Assembly (NCBI GenBank): GCA_902760845.1
Contig: CACWHX010000004.1
Coordinates: 1 to 64,000, forward strand
Source of the DNA: Oscillospiraceae bacterium
GTDB taxonomy: Bacteria > Bacillota > Clostridia > Oscillospirales > Oscillospiraceae
DNA length: 64,000 bases
Reading direction: 5' to 3'
Shown here: one piece after another, positions 33,994 to 41,986 of the stretch
Layout of the letters: every line of letters starts with the position of its first letter
Position numbering within the stretch: position 1 is the first letter of the stretch
Translations under genes and position numbers: made by a program
The notes under the pieces: generated by a model
Told to the model about the DNA's origin: nothing
The model's input: the letters and a program-made list of their open reading frames with translations, nothing else
Database searches by the model: none

Positions 33994-34892
33994 AGCAGCG
34001 GGAAAACACGGCCGCGCAGCCGGCGCTGTGCCGGCGTCGGCTGCGCGGCAGAAAGCGCGCCGCGTGGCTGCGAACCGGTGTGCAGACGGTGTTCTTTTTT
34101 GCCATGCCGGGCGCGTTTGTCGCCGGCTTTTCCGGGGTGAAGAGCCTGTTTCAGAGCGTTGGCGCGGGCCAGCCGCTGCAGTGGAGCGGCTTTGTCGCGG
34201 CGCTGGTCGCGCTGTGCGCGTTCACCATCGTGTTCGGGCGGTTTTTCTGCGGCTATCTCTGCGCGTTCGGGAGCCTGGGCGACTTTGTCTACTGGCTCTC
34301 CGGCGTCGTGCAGAAGAAAGTGTTCAGGCGCCGGACGCAGTATCGCCTCCCGGACAGGCTGACACCCCTTGGCCAGAAGGTCAAATACGCCGTGCTCGCG
34401 CTGATCGTGATCCTCTGCGCGCTGAACGTCTATGACAGTCTCGGCGGCTGGAGTCCGTGGTCCGTCTTTTCGTTTTTGACGGCGCTTCGGTTTTCGTTTA
34501 GCGGCTATGAGATCGGCGTGCTCCTGCTGCTTTTGATCGTCGCGGGCATGGCGGTGAAGGAGCGGTTCTTCTGCCAGTTTCTCTGCCCGATGGGCGCCGT
34601 TTTCTCGCTGCTGCCGATTTTGCCCTTCGCCATGCTGCGGCGCGACCCGGAAAACTGCCTCACCGGCTGCCAGGCGTGCAAAAAGCAGTGCCCGGTCTCG
34701 ATCCGGCTGGAGGCGGACGGATTTCAAAACGGCGAATGTATTTCGTGCGAGCGCTGCGCGACCGTCTGCCCCAGGGAGAATTTGACGCGATGGGACAGAA
34801 GACCGGGCCAAAACGTGGCGCTTCCCGTGCTGTTCAAGGCGGCGCTCTTTTTTGCCCTGGGCGCCTGGCTCGGCCTGTGCCGGTTTCTGTGA
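33990..34892 (+). CDS. NapH-like membrane [4Fe-4S] protein
   Basis: A 300-residue polytopic membrane protein of the NapH/NosR-C/YccM type. About five helices carry FCGYLCAFG and FCQFLCPMG, membrane-proximal cysteine motifs typical of this family. A C-terminal ferredoxin domain has CLTGCQACKKQCP and CISCERCATVCP for two [4Fe-4S] clusters. Such proteins couple quinol or cytosolic donors to exported redox carriers. Overlap with the FMN gene and the shared terminator make it the electron-entry candidate for the flavin proteins (inference). Confidence 0.9.
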   Translation: MKQRENTAAQPALCRRRLRGRKRAAWLRTGVQTVFFFAMPGAFVAGFSGVKSLFQSVGAGQPLQWSGFVAALVALCAFTIVFGRFFCGYLCAFGSLGDFVYWLSGVVQKKVFRRRTQYRLPDRLTPLGQKVKYAVLALIVILCALNVYDSLGGWSPWSVFSFLTALRFSFSGYEIGVLLLLLIVAGMAVKERFFCQFLCPMGAVFSLLPILPFAMLRRDPENCLTGCQACKKQCPVSIRLEADGFQNGECISCERCATVCPRENLTRWDRRPGQNVALPVLFKAALFFALGAWLGLCRFL

Positions 34893-34908
34893 AGCCTTGC
34901 GCGAACAA

Positions 34909-34950
34909 AAACCCCCGAATACGCAATTCTTGTGTGTTCGGGGGTTTCTT
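34909..34950. terminator. Bidirectional terminator
   Basis: AAACCCCCGAA (34909-34919) pairs with TTCGGGGGTTT (34937-34947), with A/T flanks, between the convergent NapH-like and exonuclease genes. Confidence 0.9.
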
Positions 34951-34952
34951 TC

Positions 34953-35942
34953 TCAGCCCTGCGCTGCCTGCGCGCTTTTTGCGCGGCGGCGCGGCTTTCC
35001 GCGCCCGCGCTTGCGGGCGTGCGCGGCCTTGCTCTTGTAGTAGCTCTCCATGCTCTCCGTCGCCTGATAGACCAGCCGGGTGATCGACCAGGTGCAGTCC
35101 TCCGCCTTGTGGAATTTCAGCCGCACGAGCAGCTTGCCGTGCTCCGGACAGACGCCGAGCGTCATATATCGCTGGTCGCCCTGATTGATCCACTTGGAAT
35201 AGTGCATCTCATGGCCGCAGAGCGGACACGGCGGATGCACGAACGCCTTGTCGCCGAAGGCCTCCGCCTTTGTGGGATAGACGTCCGAGGCGACATGCTC
35301 CAGCGGGGTCGGCCCGTCCGCGGCCGCGTGCTGCTCCAGCGGCAGCCGGGTCGCGAGCTTTTTTTCCGCCTCGCTGTATTCCGAGAGGCCCCGCAGCATG
35401 TTCAGATGCGTGCAGACCAGCGCGGTGTTGTATGCGTCGCCGAGCGCGTCGTGCGCCACGCGCGTCTGGTCGATGGCGAAATGCTCCATCGCCGTGGCAA
35501 GCGACCGCTGCGAGCGTTCGCCGTCGGTCTGCAGGTTGTAGATCAGCTGGAGATTGACCCAGCCCGCGATCCAGTCCCAGTCCAGATCGTGGATGATGAT
35601 GTTCTGCTCCATGATCCCCTGATCGTCGCAGCCCCACGTGATAAACGTCACATCGTCGCCGCACCACTCGCGAAACTGCGCCAGGGCCTTGGGAAAGCTC
35701 ACGCCGTGCGAAAGGCGCTCGCGGTCAAAGCCGGTGAGCTTCTTGACTCTGTAGTGCATCCGCTTGAAGTAAACGGGCTTGACGTCAATTTGAAATTCCT
35801 CGCCGGGGGTCATATCGTCGTTCAGGCGCACGGCGCCGATCTGGATGATCTCGCCCCGCAGGCGAATGGGCAGCTTGTTGAACACGGAGGACTGCGCGCT
35901 CATGGCCTGGTTCCACTCCAGATCTATCACAACATAGTGCAT
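34953..35942 (-). CDS. DEDDh-type 3'-5' exonuclease domain protein
   Basis: A 329-residue nuclease. The N-terminal domain has Exo I (VIDLEWNQ), Exo II around WGCDDQGIM and Exo III (HDALGDAYNTA), i.e. a DnaQ/RNase T-like DEDDh set. A C-terminal segment has a possible zinc pair (CPLCGHE...GVCPEHG) and ends in a very basic tail (ARKRGRGKPRRRAK). It may act on RNA or DNA; similar proteins are annotated as sporulation-inhibitor KapD-like or generic exonucleases. ATG 35942 follows AAAGGAATG. It is monocistronic. Confidence 0.87.
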   Translation of the reverse strand: MHYVVIDLEWNQAMSAQSSVFNKLPIRLRGEIIQIGAVRLNDDMTPGEEFQIDVKPVYFKRMHYRVKKLTGFDRERLSHGVSFPKALAQFREWCGDDVTFITWGCDDQGIMEQNIIIHDLDWDWIAGWVNLQLIYNLQTDGERSQRSLATAMEHFAIDQTRVAHDALGDAYNTALVCTHLNMLRGLSEYSEAEKKLATRLPLEQHAAADGPTPLEHVASDVYPTKAEAFGDKAFVHPPCPLCGHEMHYSKWINQGDQRYMTLGVCPEHGKLLVRLKFHKAEDCTWSITRLVYQATESMESYYKSKAAHARKRGRGKPRRRAKSAQAAQG

Positions 35943-36024
35943 CGAATAACCATTCCTTTCGTATGACGCGGTCATTATAACACACTATTTTGAACCGCGC
36001 ACTCTTTTTTTGGAGAAATCCCTG

Positions 36025-36054
36025 TTTACCGGCAGGGAACGGATATGGTATAAT
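36025..36054 (+). promoter_or_regulatory. ddl-murF promoter
   Basis: TTTACC (36025-36030) and TATAAT (36049-36054) with an 18-bp spacer. A short GCCCC/GGGGC hairpin lies in the leader before the ribosome site. Confidence 0.7.
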
Positions 36055-36154
36055 AACTGCGATTGCGCAGCTATGATGTGATGAAAGTCTGTTTTCCCGC
36101 CCCTGACGGGGCAGGCGAAACACACGACAAATGATGGTGAAAGGGGCCTTTCCT

Positions 36155-37201
36155 ATGAAAATTGCAGTGTTGTGCGGCGGCCTGAGCCCGGAGCGGAACG
36201 TCTCGCTCTCCAGCGGGACGAAGATTGCGAGCGCGCTGATGGAGCGGGGACACCGGGTCGTGCTGCTGGATATGTTCCTCGGTCTGGAGGACTACGAGGG
36301 CGAAATCGCCGATGTCTTTGAAAACCCGCCCGCGCTGGGCGATACCCGAATTCCGACGCTCGCGCCGGATCTGACGGCGCTGCGCGCGCAGCGCAGGTGG
36401 AACAGCCCCAGTCTCTTCGGGCGGCATGTTCTGGAGGTCTGCGCCATGGCGGACATCGTGTTTCTCGCGCTGCACGGCCGCACGGGCGAGGACGGGCGCG
36501 TGCAGGCGACGTTCGACCTGCTCGGCATCCCCTATACCGGCAGCGGGCATCTCGGCAGCGCCATTGCGATGGATAAGGACCTGACCAAGCGGCTCGTCGC
36601 GCCGGCGGGCGTGCGCACGCCCGCGTGGGAGATCGTGGACAGCGCGGCCATGGACCTGGAGCGCCTTTGCGCGGAGACGGCGCTGCCGTGCGTCGTAAAG
36701 CCGGATGACTCCGGGTCGAGCATCGGCGTGGCCATTGCGCGCACGCGCGAGGAGCTGCGCGCCGCGCTGCTGGACGCTGCGCGTGAGGGCAGCCGCGTCG
36801 TCGTGGAGCAGTACATCGCCGGCCGCGAGATTCAGATCGGCATTCTGGACGGGAAGGCCCTGCCCAGCATTGAGATCATCCCGGCGGAGGGCTTTTACGA
36901 CTACAAAAACAAATATCAGCCCGGCGCGGCGGAGGAGATCACGCCCGCGCCCATCCCGCCGGAGACGGAGCGGGAGCTGGCGGAGGCCGCGCTGACGGTG
37001 TTCAATACGCTGGGCCTGCGCGCCTATTCCCGCGCGGATTTTATTCTGGACGCGGAGGGGAAGCTCTGGTTTCTGGAGATCAACACCCTGCCCGGCATGA
37101 CGCCGACGAGCCTTGTCCCGCAGGAGGCGGCGGTCGTCGGGCTGAGCTACGGCGACCTGTGCGAAAAGATCATCGAGATCGCGCTGCGCGGCGAGGCGTA
37201 A
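36155..37201 (+). CDS. ddl: D-alanine--D-alanine ligase
   Basis: A 348-residue ATP-grasp enzyme making D-Ala-D-Ala for the peptidoglycan stem. It has VLCGGLSPERNVSLSSG at the N-terminus, ALHGRTGEDGRVQATFDLLG (part), the ATP-binding CVVKPDDSGSSIGV and the C-terminal FLEINTLPGMTPTSLVP. The Tyr/Phe specificity position cannot be assigned by eye. ATG 36155 follows AAAGGGG. murF starts three bases after its stop, so the two products act consecutively from one message. Confidence 0.95.
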   Translation: MKIAVLCGGLSPERNVSLSSGTKIASALMERGHRVVLLDMFLGLEDYEGEIADVFENPPALGDTRIPTLAPDLTALRAQRRWNSPSLFGRHVLEVCAMADIVFLALHGRTGEDGRVQATFDLLGIPYTGSGHLGSAIAMDKDLTKRLVAPAGVRTPAWEIVDSAAMDLERLCAETALPCVVKPDDSGSSIGVAIARTREELRAALLDAAREGSRVVVEQYIAGREIQIGILDGKALPSIEIIPAEGFYDYKNKYQPGAAEEITPAPIPPETERELAEAALTVFNTLGLRAYSRADFILDAEGKLWFLEINTLPGMTPTSLVPQEAAVVGLSYGDLCEKIIEIALRGEA

Positions 37202-37204
37202 GCG

Positions 37205-38560
37205 ATGACCGGTTATTGTGTTTCGGACGTTGCGGCCGTCGTTGGCGGCGCGCTCTCCGGCAGCGGCGCCGCCGCCGTGACAGGCGTCGTGATCGACAGC
37301 CGCATGGCCGGGCCGGGCAGTCTCTTTGCCGCGCTCCCCGGCGCTCACGTGGACGGGCACGATTATATTGCCAGGGCGTTTGAAAATGGCGCGGCCTGCT
37401 GCCTTGCCCTGCGTGTTCCGGCGGGGGAGACGCGGCCGATCATCGTTGTGCCGGATGTGGCGGCGGCGCTGGAGCGGCTCGCGGCGGATTATCGCGCGCG
37501 GCTTGATATCCCGGTGCTCGGCGTCACCGGCAGCGTGGGCAAGACGACGGCGAAGGAGATGGTCGCCGCCGTGTTGTCGCAGCGCTTTTCGGTGCTGAAA
37601 ACGGAGAAGAATCTGAACAACCAGCTCGGTGTTCCGCTCACGCTTTTCCGCATTGAGCCGGAGCATGAGATTGCGGTCGTGGAGATGGGCGTCTCGCATT
37701 TTGGCGACATGGCGCCGCTCGCCGCCATGGTGCGGCCGACGGCCATGCTCTTTACCGTCATCGGCCGGGCGCACCTGGAGTTCTTTGGCGACCGTGCGGG
37801 CGTATTCCGGGAAAAGACCTCCGTGCTGGATACAATGCCGGAGGATTCGCCCGTATTCTGCAACGGGGACGACGACCTGCTGCGCGGCCTGGAGTGCCGC
37901 CAGCGCAAGGTGACGTTCGGCCTGTCCGAGGGATGCGCGGTGCGTGCCGAGGACGTGCGCGCGCTCGGCTCCGGCGGCACGGCCTGCACCATCGTCTGGG
38001 GGGAGCGCCGCCTGGCGGCGCATATCCCGGCATACGGCGAACACATGGTCCATGCCGCGCTGGAGGGCGCGGCGGTCGGGTTTGCATACGGCCTGACGGA
38101 TGCGGAGATTCTGCGCGGCATCGCGGCGTATCGGCCGGTGGGCGGCCGCGCGGGCGTCGTCCAGTCTGAGAGCTTGACGATCATAGACGACTGCTATAAC
38201 GCCAACCCGGACTCCACTGCCGCGGCGCTGCGCTCGCTGCGCACGATGGAGTGTGGACGCAGAGTCGCGATTCTCGGCGACATGGGCGAGCTGGGCGAAG
38301 CCGCCGCCGCGCTGCACCGGGAAACCGGACGGATCGCCGCGGAGCAGGGGATAGACCTGCTCGTCACGTGCGGCGCGCTCGCGGCGAATATCGCGGCCGG
38401 CGCGCGGGATGCGGGGATGACGGACGCGCGGCAGTATGACGCTGTGCCGCCGCTGCTCGACGCGCTGCCGGAGCTGATCCGCCCCGGCGACTGCGTGCTT
38501 GTGAAGGCGTCGCACTACATGCAGTTTGAGAAGATCGTAGAGGCGCTGAAGGGCATTTAA
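37205..38560 (+). CDS. murF: UDP-MurNAc-tripeptide--D-alanyl-D-alanine ligase
   Basis: A 451-residue Mur ligase joining D-Ala-D-Ala to the precursor. It has the N-terminal DSRMAGPGSLFAALPG substrate domain, ATP loop GSVGKTTAKEM, KTEKNLNNQLGVPLTL, and C-terminal DDCYNANPDS and GDMGELGE. Length is normal. It follows ddl and ends at a bidirectional terminator. Confidence 0.96.
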   Translation: MTGYCVSDVAAVVGGALSGSGAAAVTGVVIDSRMAGPGSLFAALPGAHVDGHDYIARAFENGAACCLALRVPAGETRPIIVVPDVAAALERLAADYRARLDIPVLGVTGSVGKTTAKEMVAAVLSQRFSVLKTEKNLNNQLGVPLTLFRIEPEHEIAVVEMGVSHFGDMAPLAAMVRPTAMLFTVIGRAHLEFFGDRAGVFREKTSVLDTMPEDSPVFCNGDDDLLRGLECRQRKVTFGLSEGCAVRAEDVRALGSGGTACTIVWGERRLAAHIPAYGEHMVHAALEGAAVGFAYGLTDAEILRGIAAYRPVGGRAGVVQSESLTIIDDCYNANPDSTAAALRSLRTMECGRRVAILGDMGELGEAAAALHRETGRIAAEQGIDLLVTCGALAANIAAGARDAGMTDARQYDAVPPLLDALPELIRPGDCVLVKASHYMQFEKIVEALKGI

Positions 38561-38567
38561 AACCGAT

Positions 38568-38610
38568 GGGGCTGCGAAAAAACGCTTTCGTTTTTCGCAG
38601 CCCCTCTTTT
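38568..38610. terminator. Bidirectional terminator
   Basis: GGGGCTGCGAAAAA... pairs with ...TTTTTCGCAGCCCC (38568-38604), followed by TCTTTTTATTT, between murF and bofA. Confidence 0.92.
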
Positions 38611-38622
38611 TATTTATGTAGC

Positions 38623-38892
38623 TCAAAACAAATATTTAATCAGCAGCAGCAATACCAGTCCTGGGAAGCCGAATACGCCGATCACGAGCGCGTTGATCCA
38701 GTTCATGCCGAGCGAGATGCCCAGAAAATCGCCGAAGAAATTCAGCAGGAAGAGCGCGACGAACCCGAGCCCGGTGTTGATGAGCAGCTTGAACAAAAAT
38801 TTCAGCGGCCCGCGAAAGAGCTTTACCACCAGCCAGAGAATGAACACAGCGGCGACGATCACCAGGGCGTCGGATAAAATATTGTTTGCCAT
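38623..38892 (-). CDS. BofA-family pro-sigma-K processing inhibitor
   Basis: An 89-residue protein with two to three membrane helices and the BofA family pattern (KLLINTGLGFVALFLLNFFG, then NWINALVIGVFGFPGLVLLLL, recognised from LINTGLG and GVFGFPG). In Bacillus BofA restrains SpoIVFB processing of sigma-K; many clostridia keep the gene without SpoIVF. It lies after the DUF2508 gene, the usual order. Confidence 0.87.
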   Translation of the reverse strand: MANNILSDALVIVAAVFILWLVVKLFRGPLKFLFKLLINTGLGFVALFLLNFFGDFLGISLGMNWINALVIGVFGFPGLVLLLLIKYLF

Positions 38893-38904
38893 GACGGCTC
38901 CTTT

Positions 38905-39120
38905 CTATTGCGACAGTTGCTTCAGGTCGTGTACGGCGCAGTTATACTTTGCGCGCAGGGCGTTGATTTCAAAGATGCAGGCGTCCATCTGCATCGGGTC
39001 CGCGAGGTTGTCAAACCGGGAATAGGCCTGCTCCAGATCCCGGCGGATGCCCCGCATTTCATCGGTGACGCGGCGAATTTCCGCGCGCTGCATCCGGCGC
39101 TGCTTTTTCTGACTGCTCAT
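38905..39120 (-). CDS. DUF2508 (YaaL-like) small protein
   Basis: A 71-residue, highly charged, helical protein (EMRGIRRDLEQAYSRFDNLADP) that matches the small YaaL/DUF2508 family lying next to bofA in Firmicutes. The function is unknown. It is 12 bases upstream of bofA, on the same strand. Confidence 0.8.
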   Translation of the reverse strand: MSSQKKQRRMQRAEIRRVTDEMRGIRRDLEQAYSRFDNLADPMQMDACIFEINALRAKYNCAVHDLKQLSQ

Positions 39121-39229
39121 GTACGAAAAGCCTCCATGCTTTTTCTGTACATTCTATGCCGGAACAATGGTTTTTAAACAGGGAATTGTAAAAATTTCCG
39201 AACATAGCGCGGCCGGCCGCGCATATACT

Positions 39230-39485
39230 ACGAGCGGAAACCATTCGACGCACGAGACGCATACGGAAAAACGCGAGGGCCGAACCGAGCTTGCAGCAGC
39301 ACAATCGGGGAGCGATGGCCCGCACCTTTTGCCGGCACAGGACATTGCGCTTCGTGCGGGAACGACGCGCTCCGCTTACGGCAGGAGAACCGTTCCGTGC
39401 GAATGCGCTTCAAGTGCCGGAACGGAGCGGATGCGCGTTTCGGGGCGGCGGGAGTTTGTGCTTGATACGGCTCCCGCATTTTTTT
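39230..39485 (+). ncRNA. Possible structured RNA (low confidence)
   Basis: No gene fits the 545 bases between DUF2508 and the topoisomerase gene. Within it are nested complementary pairs: GGGCC/GGCCC around 39278-39325, TGCCG/CGGCA around 39340-39396, and CCGTTCCG/CGGAACGG around 39390-39428. These are followed by a textbook terminator (39448-39485). A possible -10 (TATACT 39224-39229) lacks a clear -35. The conserved core of SRP RNA, tmRNA and 6S RNA was not recognised. Confidence 0.35.
39448..39485 (+). terminator. Intrinsic terminator in the gene-free stretch
   Basis: GCGGGAG (39448-39454) pairs with CTCCCGC (39471-39477), followed by ATTTTTTTATTT. No plus-strand coding gene precedes it, which implies an upstream non-coding transcript. 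Confidence 0.75.
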
Positions 39486-39575
39486 ATTTGCCGAACGTCT
39501 GCCTCAGCGCGCGCTCCGTGGGGATGTACGAGAAACATAAAAACCCACATATCCGATCCTCCTTCGCTTTATGGC

Positions 39576-39604
39576 TTGCAATTTCTGCAGAGGTACGATA
39601 TACT
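39576..39604 (+). promoter_or_regulatory. Promoter of the topoisomerase operon
   Basis: TTGCAA (39576-39581) and TATACT (39599-39604) with a 17-bp spacer, about 60 bases before the first start codon. Confidence 0.78.
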
Positions 39605-39666
39605 AAATCAGTTACAGTTTCCCGCACGGGAACACCACATCTTGTGATACATGAGGGAAAAAGCAA

Positions 39667-41652
39667 ATGGCAAAGACCCAGAATGCGGAATACGGCAACG
39701 ACAGCATCTCCATGCTCAAGGGCGCGGAGCGCGTACGCAAGCGTCCGGAGGTCATTTTCGGCTCCGACGGGCTGGAGGGGTGCGAGCACGCCGTGTTTGA
39801 GATTCTCTCGAACGCCATTGACGAGGCGCGCGAGGGCTATGGCAACATTATAACAGTCACGCGGTTTGAAGACAAGTCCATCGAGGTGGAGGACTTCGGC
39901 CGCGGCTGCCCGGTGGACTGGAACGAGGCGGAGCAGCGCTACAACTGGGAGCTGATCTTCTGTGAGATGTATGCCGGCGGCAAATATCGAAACAACGAGG
40001 GCGAGAGCTATGAATTTTCGCTCGGTCTGAACGGCCTCGGCGCGTGCGCCACGCAGTATGCCTCGGAGTATATGGACGTGACCATCCGGCGCGACGGGCG
40101 AAAGTACGCCCTGCACTTCCAGCGCGGCGAGATTGTGGGCGATCTCACCAGCGAGCCCGCCGACCGGAAGAAGACCGGCACGACCATCCGCTGGCGGCCG
40201 GATCTGGACGTGTTCACGGATATCAGCGTCCCGGTGGAATATTTTCAGGATGTGCTGCACCGGCAGGCGGTGGTAAACCAGGGCGTGACGTTCCGCCTGC
40301 GCGTGGAGCGGGACGGCAGGTTTGACACGACGGAGTACCGCTACGAAAATGGCATCGTGGACTACGTCGCGGAGCTCGCCGGCGACGACGCGCTGACGCC
40401 GCCGCACAATATCGAGACCGAGCGGCGCGGCCGCGACCGCGCGGACAAACCGGAATACAAGGTGAAGATTTCGGCGGCATTCTGCTTTTCCAATCGCGTG
40501 AACGTGCTGGAATATTACCACAACTCCTCGTGGCTGGAGCATGGCGGCGCGCCGGAAAAGGCGGCGAGAAGCGCCTTTACTTCCGCCATCGACGGCTACA
40601 TCAAAAAGCAGGGGAAGTATCAGAAAAGCGAGAGCAAGATCAGCTTTCAGGACGTGCAGGACTGCCTGATCCTCGTGACGAACTGCTTTTCCACCACGAC
40701 CTCCTACGAAAACCAGACCAAAAAGGCCATCACGAACAAGTTCATTCAGGAGGCCATGACGGAGTTTTTCCGCGAGCAGCTGGAGATTTATTTCATCGAG
40801 CACAAGCCGGAGGCGGACCGTATTCTGGAGCAGGTGCTCATCAACAAGCGCAGCCGCGAGCAGGCGGAAAAGGCGCGCCTGAATCTGAAAAAGAAGCTCA
40901 CCGGAAACGTCGATCTCGCCAACCGCGTGCAGAAATTTGTGGACTGCCGTTCCAGAGATGTTTCGCGCCGCGAAATCTACATCGTCGAGGGCGATTCGGC
41001 GCTCGGCGCGTGCAAGCTTTCGCGCGACGCGGAGTTTCAGGGCATCATGCCCGTGCGGGGAAAGATTCTCAACTGCCTCAAGGCGGACTATACGCGCATT
41101 TTTAAAAGCGATATCATCACGGACCTCATGCGCGTGCTCGGCTGCGGCGTGGAGGTGCAGTCGAAGCAGGCGAAGGACCTCTCCGCGTTTTCGCTGGAAA
41201 ACCTGCGCTGGAACAAGATCATCATCTGTACCGACGCGGATGTGGACGGCTTTCAGATTCGCACGCTGATCCTCACGATGCTCTACCGCCTCGCGCCGAC
41301 GCTCATCCGCGAGGGCTATGTGTATATCGCGGAGTCGCCGCTCTATGAAATCGAGTCGAAGGGCAAGACGTACTTTGCCTATTCCGACCGGGAAAAGGCA
41401 GAAATTGTGGAGAGCCTGAACGGCGCGAAGGCGACCATCAACCGGTCCAAGGGTCTCGGCGAGAACGATCCGGACATGATGTGGATGACGACGATGAACC
41501 CCGAGACGCGAAAGCTCATCCGCGTGATGCCGGAGGACGTCGAGCGCACGGCGCAGATGTTCGATCTCCTCCTGGGCGACAATCTCGCCGGGCGCAAGGA
41601 GCATATCGCGGCGTTCGGCAGCCAGTTTTTAGACCTGGCCGACATTTCCTGA
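39667..41652 (+). CDS. Type II topoisomerase subunit B (ParE-like, divergent)
   Basis: A 661-residue ATPase subunit. The GHKL ATPase motifs (ILSNAIDEAREG, VEDFGRGCPVDW, SLGLNGLGACATQ) and Toprim motifs (YIVEGDSALGACK, CTDADVDGFQI) are present but differ from canonical GyrB/ParE (EGDSAGG, DGxHI). It is paired with a ParC-like subunit downstream, forming a full enzyme. Ordinary gyrase genes are expected elsewhere near dnaA, so this is the decatenating or an accessory topoisomerase. ATG 39667 follows GAGGG. Confidence 0.9.
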   Translation: MAKTQNAEYGNDSISMLKGAERVRKRPEVIFGSDGLEGCEHAVFEILSNAIDEAREGYGNIITVTRFEDKSIEVEDFGRGCPVDWNEAEQRYNWELIFCEMYAGGKYRNNEGESYEFSLGLNGLGACATQYASEYMDVTIRRDGRKYALHFQRGEIVGDLTSEPADRKKTGTTIRWRPDLDVFTDISVPVEYFQDVLHRQAVVNQGVTFRLRVERDGRFDTTEYRYENGIVDYVAELAGDDALTPPHNIETERRGRDRADKPEYKVKISAAFCFSNRVNVLEYYHNSSWLEHGGAPEKAARSAFTSAIDGYIKKQGKYQKSESKISFQDVQDCLILVTNCFSTTTSYENQTKKAITNKFIQEAMTEFFREQLEIYFIEHKPEADRILEQVLINKRSREQAEKARLNLKKKLTGNVDLANRVQKFVDCRSRDVSRREIYIVEGDSALGACKLSRDAEFQGIMPVRGKILNCLKADYTRIFKSDIITDLMRVLGCGVEVQSKQAKDLSAFSLENLRWNKIIICTDADVDGFQIRTLILTMLYRLAPTLIREGYVYIAESPLYEIESKGKTYFAYSDREKAEIVESLNGAKATINRSKGLGENDPDMMWMTTMNPETRKLIRVMPEDVERTAQMFDLLLGDNLAGRKEHIAAFGSQFLDLADIS

Positions 41653-41666
41653 AGGGGAGAGAAGCG

Positions 41667-41951
41667 ATGAATATCAAAACCGCAAGAAGAATGGTCCTGC
41701 TGTTTATGGCGCTGTCCGTGCTGATGGCGCTCGTGGGTCTGATCTTTTTCGAGCCGGGCACAACCGTCAGCATGTATGTGACGATGCTGGCCTTTGTGCT
41801 TATGGTGCTGGCGCTGGTGTTTCTCTTCGGGTTCTGCAAGTGCCCGTGGTGCGGCAGACGCATCACGACCGGACTGATGAAAATCGAGGTCTGCCCGCAC
41901 TGCAGGCGCGACCTGGAGACGGGTATGAAGCGCAAGGGAAAACGGAAATAA
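41667..41951 (+). CDS. Small membrane zinc-ribbon protein
   Basis: A 94-residue protein with two hydrophobic helices (about 9-29 and 35-56) and a cytosolic tail holding two CxxC pairs (CPWCGRR and CPHCRRD) suited to one zinc ion, ending in KRKGKRK. The family is not recognised. It lies between the two topoisomerase genes with short spacings and a GGGGAG ribosome site, so it is cotranscribed; a functional link to the topoisomerase is not demonstrated. Confidence 0.75.
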   Translation: MNIKTARRMVLLFMALSVLMALVGLIFFEPGTTVSMYVTMLAFVLMVLALVFLFGFCKCPWCGRRITTGLMKIEVCPHCRRDLETGMKRKGKRK

Positions 41952-41986
41952 TCCCGGCCGACACACTGGCCTGAAGGAAGAAAGCT

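Noticed and set aside
36071-38626. An 851-codon minus-strand open frame
   Set aside because: It is antisense to ddl and murF, which have full family motifs; the translation has no recognisable domain.
39230-39485. Identification as SRP RNA or 6S RNA
   Set aside because: The GGAAGGAAGCAG core of SRP RNA is absent and no 6S-type long closing stem with central bubble could be drawn.
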